NCBI GenBank assembly: GCA_051294375.1
Contig: CM119263.1
Span: 5,782,382 to 5,846,381, forward strand
Direction: 5' to 3'
DNA length: 64,000 nucleotides
Origin: Paraspadella gotoi
Lineage: Eukaryota > Chaetognatha
Within the stretch, counting starts at the first letter, position 1. Each line of letters begins with the position of its first letter. Both the position numbers and the translations under genes were made by a program. The notes beneath the pieces are model-generated. The model saw nothing but the letters and a program-made list of their open reading frames with translations. It searched no databases and had not been told where the DNA came from. Below, in pieces: positions 56,531 through 64,000 of the stretch.

Positions 56531-59005
56531 GTCCGCTGAGAGACATATTCAAATTTTCAGATGGACAAAAAACTTCGACAAATTCTTTTCCTCTGAGACG
56601 AAAAAAAAATGAACAAAAAAAACATGGAATAAATGAACGAAAAAATGAACAAAAGAAGAGACTTAGAAACTTTCTAATTGTATAGTTTAAGAAATTGCGT
56701 TATAGAGACGAGACATACAAAGGCGCAACTTGGAACCGAACTTGGAGGTTAGTCTGGCAGTCAGTTTGTCGGTTTGTCAGTTGGTTTGTCTATTAATTGA
56801 ACTTAAACAAACATTGAGATAAGCCGATAACGATCAACTAACCTACTACATATGTACATATTAAACAGCACATATTAATTTTTGAGAAATCCTTTAATTC
56901 TTACTTTCTTGTCCGCTCATTTCGAGCCAACCCGACTTGGACACAATCTCAAACTATCCGCCATCTCCCCCATCTCAAACCCCCTCTCCTACATCTGAAA
57001 CCCTTTTCCCTTTCTTAAACCCCTCTCCTCCATCTCTAAACATTTCACCTTTCCTAGCATATCCCACTCATTTCCCATTCCTCTCTAATCNNNNNNNNNN
57101 NNNNNNNNNNNNNNNTTCTCTCGTTCTTCTCTCTCGCGTGCGTTCTCTCTCTCTCTCAATTCTCTCTTCTCCCGTCTCTCTCCCTCTCCTCTCTCTTCTC
57201 TCTCTCTCTTCTCTCCTCTCGAGTGGCCCTCGGACTCCAACTTCCCCCAGTAGCTAGCGCCATGATGATCCTAGGCCCGCGGTCCTTAACGCGCCTTTTC
57301 TCTGAAACGCCTGCTCGGCTTTTTTTTTTCTATCTCTCTTGTTGCCTTTTTGTTTTCTGCGAGTTTTTCGGACCTTCGTCGCGTCGCCGACAGGCAGCGC
57401 CTCCCGGTTCGTTTGCGCCAAAGGGTTTTTTGGTTTTAGGCGAGGGAAATGTGAGAAAAAATATTGAGGCGATACTGGAAAACTTTTTTGCTTTGTTTTA
57501 ACAGTGGAGACGAAAAAAACTCTGAGAAAATAATCAGTCCTGGCTGATAGCGTGGGGGGTCTATAGCAATGGGGGGAGAAATGTGGGTGGTCTGTGCGAT
57601 AGGGAGAGGTGGAGCCGGTTGTGAGAATGTGGAAAGAAGAGGGTTTGAGATGGCGGGAGAGGTGGGTTGCTGAGATGAGGGGAGGGTCGCTGAGATGGGG
57701 AAGAGGAGTTTGAGATGGAGGAGAGAGGGATTTTGAGATGGGCGAGAGGGTGTTTAAGATTGGAGAATGATGGGTCGCTGAGATTGTTAGATGAGGCACG
57801 GCGGACCCGTGCTTCCCTCCTCCTCTTCTATATGTCGACCTCAGGCGTACGTCGGTCTGGGTTTCCTCGATGATGAGTGCGTCGGCGAGTAGGGGGTCTG
57901 AGATGTGGCTAGAGGCGGATTGAGCATGGAGAAAAAGGGGTTTTGAGATGGGGTGAGAGGGGGTTGATTGAACCGCATAAAGGATAGGCAGGGTCGATTA
58001 AGGAAACGCAATGGGGCCTAAGATTAAAAGAAAATATGACTGTCAGGGAGAGAGACAGAACATCGTGTTGTCAACACAATTTGACATTAACAGGAGAGAA
58101 AAGGGTTTTTTTTTTAAAGAAAAAAGAAAAAGAAGAAAAAGAAAAAGGAAAGTTATTTTAAGGTAAAATTAAAGAGATCACGATTTGAAATGAGAGAAGA
58201 AAAAGACAAGAGACAAAAAAACCTGTGACCGTCGCCAGTTCGAACCTTGAAAAAGAAAAGAGAGAAAATCTGCCTGACATTTTAAAGACGATGACGACGA
58301 CGATGACGACGACGATGGCGACGACGAAGACGATGTTGATGAGACTGACTACGACGACGATGACGACGACGAAGCACCTGTAATACGACGATAAAGACGA
58401 AGGCCCATCGTGAAATTCATTAATCTAATTCCACAACCTTCACTCATTTGCATGTTAAGTGCTCCGACAACGCTTAAACTCATTAAAAAAAGGATAGAGA
58501 GAGATAGAGAGAGACTAGAGAGGATGAGAGCAGAGAGAGCAGAGAGACGAGAGATTGAGAGAGTGAGAGAACTATGAATGAGAGAGAGGTAGATGAATAT
58601 GTTTTCTTTTTATCTCTTCAAATCATTTTCGCCGCCTTACACGGTTTTGGTCTTTAGCAGCATAAAAATCATATCTCTTCGATTAAGTGTTTTCTGTGGA
58701 GGTCATCCGAGAGAGGGAGAGAGAGAGAGGGAGAGGGGAATGGACGCGGAGAGAGAGGGGGAAAAGAGGGAGAGGGGGATGGAGGGGTAAAGAGAGAGAG
58801 AGGGAGAGAGAGAAAGGAAGAGAGATAGAGGGGGGAAGAGGGAAAGGGAGATTACGGGAGTGAGAGATTAAAAAAAGGAGTGGGAGAGAGAAGAGAGAGA
58901 GAGGAATGGGAGATATATATTTACGTATATATTTCCAGCTCATTAACGTTTGTATTGTTATTGCCTTTTACTTTTACATATTGAGCATAATAAATCATAT
59001 CAAAT

Positions 59006-59049
<44 letters not shown>

Positions 59050-59656
59050 CTTGTATCTTCCCTCACCCCTCTCTTATTCTTCTCTCTCCGCCCGTTCCTC
59101 TTCTCTGACAAGAAAGAGAAAATGAAAACCACATTTCTAACTTCGACTAAGCAAAGTCGAAAGCGGAAGTTTTTCACTCATTTTCTTTTTTTGTTGAGTC
59201 GCGAGAACTTCAGAGCAAATTTTTCGTCTCTTTGTCCAAACTGAAACGCTTAATTTATATATGATTCTAAACTCCTAATATTATGAAAATAAGAGAATAA
59301 GATTATCGTATTTTAGTTTTATATGTTTAATCAGAGAAAAAGAAAAATATCAAATATCAAAAATTATGTGTGTATATAGATATTTAATAATCTTATAAGC
59401 TACGCTCGATCTTTTTATTCAGGTTTTGTTTAAGCTACCTCGGCTTAATACTAATTGTTTATTTGTCTGTTTTTCTTGGACACGACGATTGATGATGCAA
59501 CGTGTTTTTAAATGTTTATTTACTTTAAAAATGTGCGCGAAGAAGAACTAAAAACAGTTGAGTTGTTTATAAACAAACAAAATGTTACAAAAACAAAAAA
59601 AATGTTCAACGTCGTATTTTCCGAGGCTTCTAAAAATTCTAAAAATTCAAATTCAA
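56531..59656. other. Interval without a recognised gene
   Basis: CTCC/ATCTC-rich stretch with a 25-N gap (56940-57200); G-rich imperfect repeats of GAGATGGGGTGAGAGGGGG type at 57540-57965, which resemble the reverse complement of 56955-57090; a GAC/GATGAC array at 58289-58375; GA arrays at 58490-58570 and 58709-58905; a CT array at 59009-59043; then AT-rich DNA. Confidence 0.5.
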
Positions 59657-59832
59657 ATGTTATTTAAAATAACTCAGATAGCCTCGGCACTCTTTTTCCT
59701 CTTCGTCGACGCGACTCACGATCGCAAAATCGGGAAAGTTGAGACCAAGATATCGAATCCTTGGGCGTCGGACGTCGAGCCGTTCTGCCTCTACGGCGAT
59801 GCCCACGTTGCGAACCACGAACACCAATACAG
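59657..59832 (+). CDS. First coding exon of a probable secreted protein
   Basis: The ATG at 59657 gives MLFKITQIASALFFLFVDA, a good signal peptide, then THDRKIGKVETKISNPWASD and VEPFCLYGDAHVANHEHQY, ending in phase 2 at AG|GTTTTT. An in-frame ATG at 59582 would give a less typical N-terminus, so the downstream Met is preferred. CLYGDAHV could start a von Willebrand factor C-like cysteine domain, but later exons were not identified and no family is claimed. Confidence 0.45.
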
Positions 59833-60414
59833 GTTTTTTAATGATTTTTTATTATAATTAATAGGTTTTCTTATATTTGTTTTTATAAAAAAAATAATAA
59901 GGTTAAAAACTAAAGCATGAAAAAATTTGATGAATGTTATCGTCCATGCGGAGAAATACCTCAAATTGTCGTTCCTTTTTTTTTTTTCTCCTTTCTCTTC
60001 CTTTCCTTTTTTTTTTATTCTCTTGTTCTTCTTGATTCTTTAATTTCATAATTTTCTCTTTCTTTCTTTTCCTGTCTTTCTTCTGCAAAGTATTTTTATT
60101 TACTATGTTTACTTCTAAATGAATTAATCGTTTACTATTTCGATTTAATTATCTATTATGTATGAATTAATTTTTAACTCAAACTCTGCGTTTCTCCTTA
60201 ATATTATTAATCTTCTTTCTCATTCTCGCCTTCGCTTTCCTCTTCTTCTTCTTCCATTTATGCAAAGTGAAGTGCGGAAGTTTTTCTTTTCTTCATCTCT
60301 TTTCTTTTCTTTTCTTTTCTTTTCTTTCTTCTCTTTTTCGAAATCTTATGCAAAATTTCCTAAACATAAAGAAGCGAGATCCGGGCCCCGACGGAGTGGC
60401 GCCCCGGGGGGGAG

Positions 60415-60735
60415 GAATTTGAGGGGTAAGGGGGTATGGGGAGTAATGTTAGGGGTAGAGGGTGGAGAAAAGGGGTAAGGATAGAGGTGTAGAGGTTGGA
60501 GAGAAGGGGTAAGGATAGAAGGGTAGTGGGTGGAGAGAAGGGGTAAAGATAGAGGTGTAGAGGTTGGAGAGAAGGGGTCAGGTTAGAAGGGTAGTGGGTG
60601 GAGAGAAGGGGTCAGGATAGAAGGGTAGTGGGTGGAGATAAGGGGTAAGGTTAGAAGGGTAGTGAGTGGAGAGAAGAAGTAAGAATAGAGAGGTAGGAGA
60701 GAAGGGGTTAGGATAGAGGGGAAGAGGGGCAGAGG
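60415..60735. repeat. G-rich minisatellite, about 36-bp unit
   Basis: GGGGTAAGGATAGA-GGTGTAG and AGGTTGGAGAGAA, alternating with GGGTAGTGGGTGGAGAGAA variants, about eight copies. The alternation suggests a higher-order unit of two subtypes. Confidence 0.9.
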
Positions 60736-61519
60736 GCATCAAGAGAGAGAGAACTCGGCAAAGAGAAGATCCGTCGAGGAAAATATTTTTCCGTAAAGTT
60801 CCGTTTTCATGTTGAGGGCGTGGCATGGCTCGGTGCAGTGTGGTGTGATATTGTGTGCAAAAGAGTGGCATAATGGCATACTGGCATTATGTTCAGCTGT
60901 ATAGAGTTGTGTAACGTTGAGTCGTCTCCGTATTCCTTCAGTTAAATTTTCAAACTCGAATTCTCTTCAAAAATTTTTTTAGAGATTCGCTCAGAAATTT
61001 ATTTCTTCTCTCTGATTGGCCGGAGTTTTAAGCCAATCAGCGCTTTCCTCGCGATTGAGTTTCCCCAAATCTTTGCTCCACAAACAATAAAGACAGAAAT
61101 CGTTTCGAGTCATAAACGAAGGAAAAGTTGAAGGACGGAATTTCATTTCTGAGAAATGAATTGTGATGTGAAATCTTCATTTGTATAAGAGGATAAAGGA
61201 TGTGGTTCTTCGACCACAAGTGACCACCGTAAGACGGGAAACACACGTGGTCATAAGAGGCAATAATGATTTTAGGTTGTATCACTTTCATCAAAAATGA
61301 TTTTCGACGCTTTTAAACTACTAATTCTGAGTGACATCGACATAGCGGTCGATTTCATTCACAGAGTCACAGACTCACAGGAGTCATTCTCATCGTCCTT
61401 CGATCTCCATTGATCCGTGAGAAATTGAGAACAAGGTTAGTGATTCTTATGGCCTCAAGAATTAGATCAAAAGTAACAATGAAGGGTGCATTTCCCTTAA
61501 TTGTATTTATATTTGCTTC

Positions 61520-61730
61520 CTAAACTTTAGGAGGCAAATAAATACAAATAAATACAATTCGAAGAAAACAAGCAATTTAATACAAATAAATACAATACGA
61601 GGAATACAAACAAATAAATAACAAATAAATATAATCTGAAGAATACAAGCAAATAAATACAAATAAATACAATACGAAGAATACAAGCTAATCTATACAT
61701 ATAAATACAATACGAAGAATACAAGCAATT
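61520..61730. repeat. Minisatellite, CAAATAAATACAATACGAAGAATA-type unit
   Basis: About seven imperfect copies of roughly 30 bp in A-rich sequence. Open minus frames rich in Tyr, Leu and Ile are translations of the repeat. Confidence 0.9.
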
Positions 61731-62379
61731 GTATGGTATGAGTACTAATGGTTTCTCTCTTTGCCGACTCTTAAGATAGTCTTACCCCTGAAAATTGTAT
61801 CTCCCTTCAACAACCCTGCAATTGGCCATAAATAAACTGCCACCGCCTGCCCCCCCCCTTCCCCCCCGACCCATTAATTGTACCTCTTCGCCACTAATCA
61901 TACATGCGATGGCGCATAACAATGATTGCCACCGCCCCCCCCACGCATAGTAATCCCAAATAATTTGATAACGCTCTCTCTCTCTCCTCCTTCTCTCTCT
62001 TTCTCTCTCTCTCTCTCCTCTCTCTCTCTTCTCTCTCTCCTCCTCTCTCATCTCTCTCTCTCTCTCTCTCTCCGTCGCCCAGATTTTCCCTCATTTTCGC
62101 CGACGCCGTTTCTCCCCGGGGTCGTAACTATGGCAACGCGCAACGATTTTCGTTGCTATGACGATTTGGCTTCGGGAAATGCGTAGTATCATCAACGTGG
62201 AGGGAGATGAGGAGGGAGAAATTTTGAACATAGGTAAACGTAATTATCGATGTGATGGTGTGAAGTATGAGTGCCAATGCGAAGCAGTTTGTGTGAGATT
62301 TATTAAAACAATCTGAATCAAAAGGTTCTACTCGTAGATAGAACAGAAGACAGAAAAAACAGCGAAAATTCTCGACCTC

Positions 62380-62640
62380 GCATAATCCACCGACCGCAGC
62401 CGCGCCGCGCCGCCCCGCGACCCTTCCTCCCGTCCAACCGAACTGATGATGCGCGTCACGGCCGCCGAATCGACCGCGGCCGCCATCATATTCGGGTCGG
62501 CGCCATCGCGGTGGACGGCATCGCGGCGGCGGCGGCGGCATGCGGGCGGTGGCGGGCGCGGCGGCGGCAGGCGGCAGGCGTGGCGGCCGGGGTCGGCCGG
62601 CGTGGCGGCGGGGGGCGGCCGGCGGCGTCAATCCACTGTA
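62380..62640. promoter_or_regulatory. CpG-rich block, possible promoter or first exon
   Basis: Strikingly GC- and CpG-rich (GCGGC, GGCCG and CCGCG units) against an AT-rich background. A minus-strand frame through it reads HHNGNVFRDYSGLTPPAAP and then Pro/Arg/Ala-rich sequence, while the plus frame is Arg/Gly-rich; neither is recognised. It is bounded by TTCCGTTGTGATGGCCGCC at about 62648-62670. Confidence 0.3.
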
Positions 62641-63266
62641 ATCACGGAATACATTTCCGTTGTGATGGCCGCCTTGATGTGAACGGGAAAAAGACGACGG
62701 ACGGACAACGAACGACGACAGCTGTGACGCGGAGCGACGACACCGAAGATGACGACGACGTAGACGAAAAACTTCGACGACGACGACGACGACGAGACGA
62801 ACAGCGACGACGACGACAAAGACGGCGCCCCGAAATAAATCTGATGTCCAAAAGAACAAATGAAGTTTTTTTTCATCTCGAAATCGGGAGACTAAGGAGA
62901 ACATGAATGATGGGAAAGAGAAATTAAATAGAGAGAGAGCGAGAGAGAGAGAGAGAGAGAGGAGAGAGAAGGAGAGAGAGCAGAGAGAGAGAGAGAGGAG
63001 ATGAGAGAGAGAGAGAGAGATTAAAAAAGAATATTGGAAACTGAGAGAAAATATTGGGCGATTTTCCCCCTGTCGTCCTACTCCTCCTACTCTTAGCCTA
63101 TGCCCGATCCTTGGCCCGACCCCCGTAGACCGGACACTTTTCGCTGACCCTTTGGCTGACACTTAGCTCACTCACTCTCTCTTTTCTCTTTCTCTCTCTC
63201 TTTGAGAGGAAGAAACCCTCATTTCTTTTTGCTCCTCTAACTAAAAAGAAAACGAGGGTGTTTTGA

Positions 63267-63315
<49 letters not shown>

Positions 63316-64000
63316 CCTCCACTCTCTCCTCTCTCTCTCTCTTTCTCTCTCTCTTCTCTCTCTCTCATCGCCCTCCACTTCATTTGTCGACGACTTGATC
63401 GGGGTCAAAGAAATAATCGGAATGTTCATACGCCGTTTGTCGAAAAGGCCTTTTTCGTTATCGTCGTCGTCGTCGTCGCCTTCATCGTCGTCGTCGTCGA
63501 CGTAGTCATAAGAGTTATATCTTTAACTTATTCTGAGCTCAAGATGCTATATCGTATTGTAACGTTAACTACGATAATCACAATATAATTATACAATTTT
63601 TTTATAACAGAAACAAATGCGTACAAATTCTTTAAACTCAAAAGACTTTATGATGGAGCAAAGGGCGAAATATCATAAGCACTTAGTCACGTGGTCTTCG
63701 CCCGGCGATGCGTCAACCGTCACGGTCTCCCTGACGCGCCCACGCCGTCGCGTCAAGCGTCACCCACGAGCGCCATCGTCCGTCGGTCCGTGACCAACAA
63801 CGCCCCCGCTGCTTCTTTTCTTTCTCTATCGCCCGTCTTGTACGCCTCTCTCTCTTCCTCTCTCTTTCTATCCCTCACTCTCTTCTTCTCTCCCCCTCTT
63901 CTTCTTCGTCTCCCTCTCCTCATCATTTTCCTCCCCTTCGCTCGCTCTCCCTTTCTTCCTCCGCCTCGGAATTTCGAAGCCGCGTGAACTTTAACCTCGG

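Larger units (their letters stand above)
59833..64000. other. Right end: minisatellites, CpG-rich block, CT/GA arrays
   Basis: TTTTC repeats at 60298-60335; minisatellites at 60415-60735 and 61520-61730 (listed); C-rich tracts at 61850-61945; CT arrays at 61975-62075 and 63270-63365; a CpG-rich block at 62380-62640 (listed); GAC/GTC repeats at 62750-62815 and 63460-63505; and a CG-richer stretch at 63700-63800. No exon is proven. Confidence 0.5.

Noticed and set aside
62128-63162. 344-codon minus-strand open frame
   Set aside because: It mixes CT-array Ser-Leu runs, GTC-array Val runs and a CpG-rich Pro/Arg stretch. No coherent domain, and the length comes from repeats lacking stop codons.

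Overview
This is a eukaryotic, animal genomic window. It has spliced genes with GT/AG introns, no operons, AT-rich unique sequence, tRNA-derived retroposons, an LTR element, and very many (GA/CT)n, (GAC/GTC)n and other short tandem arrays. The best clue to lineage is the EBF/collier gene: its N-terminus has QPRGP followed by SLKEEPL, which I recall also from Drosophila collier. An arthropod is therefore my best guess, but this is inference and the species is not identified.

Two genes are certain and both run on the minus strand. (1) The first four coding exons of an EBF/Collier transcription factor lie at 25229-25072, 13771-13633, 12770-12707 and 8102-8047. All splice phases agree, and the gene continues off the left edge. 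(2) A complete three-exon FAM43-like PID/PTB-domain gene lies at 38672-38520, 37561-37224 and 36847-35005. It joins into one 777-residue frame and has an AATAAA signal downstream. A third, plus-strand gene is only partly seen at 47754-48915. It has a Thr-rich stretch, Gly/Ala/Pro-rich repeats and an exact HExxHxxGxxH metalloprotease-type motif, and a Thr-rich paralogous exon lies upstream at 42876-43126. A signal-peptide first exon at 59657-59832 probably starts a secreted protein. A few other exon candidates are weak.

Layout. 1-8046 is EBF intron 4, full of GA/CT arrays and of duplicated and inverted blocks around assembly gaps. 7390-9095 is a fold-back palindrome containing EBF exon 4 and a decayed inverted copy of it. 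13772-25071 is EBF intron 1, with a roughly 4.1 kb array of about 59 copies of a 70-bp unit joined to the head of a tRNA-derived repeat, plus two further copies of that repeat. 25230-29708 is sequence upstream of EBF, mostly GA and GAC arrays. 29709-33615 is a 3.9 kb palindrome with arms of about 1.95 kb. 34892-38672 is the FAM43-like gene. 41682-45487 holds retroposons, including a 1.6 kb LTR element with 338/344 bp LTRs and only a short gag-like coiled-coil frame. 47754-48974 is the metzincin-like gene. 49-64 kb is mostly low-complexity DNA, gaps, minisatellites and a few candidate exons.

Assembly quality matters here. Eight gaps are exactly 25 N, and the sequence beside them is noisy (insertion-rich) and often duplicated on both sides. 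Several palindromes have one clean and one degraded arm. Much of the apparent large-scale structure may therefore come from uncorrected long-read gap filling rather than biology.
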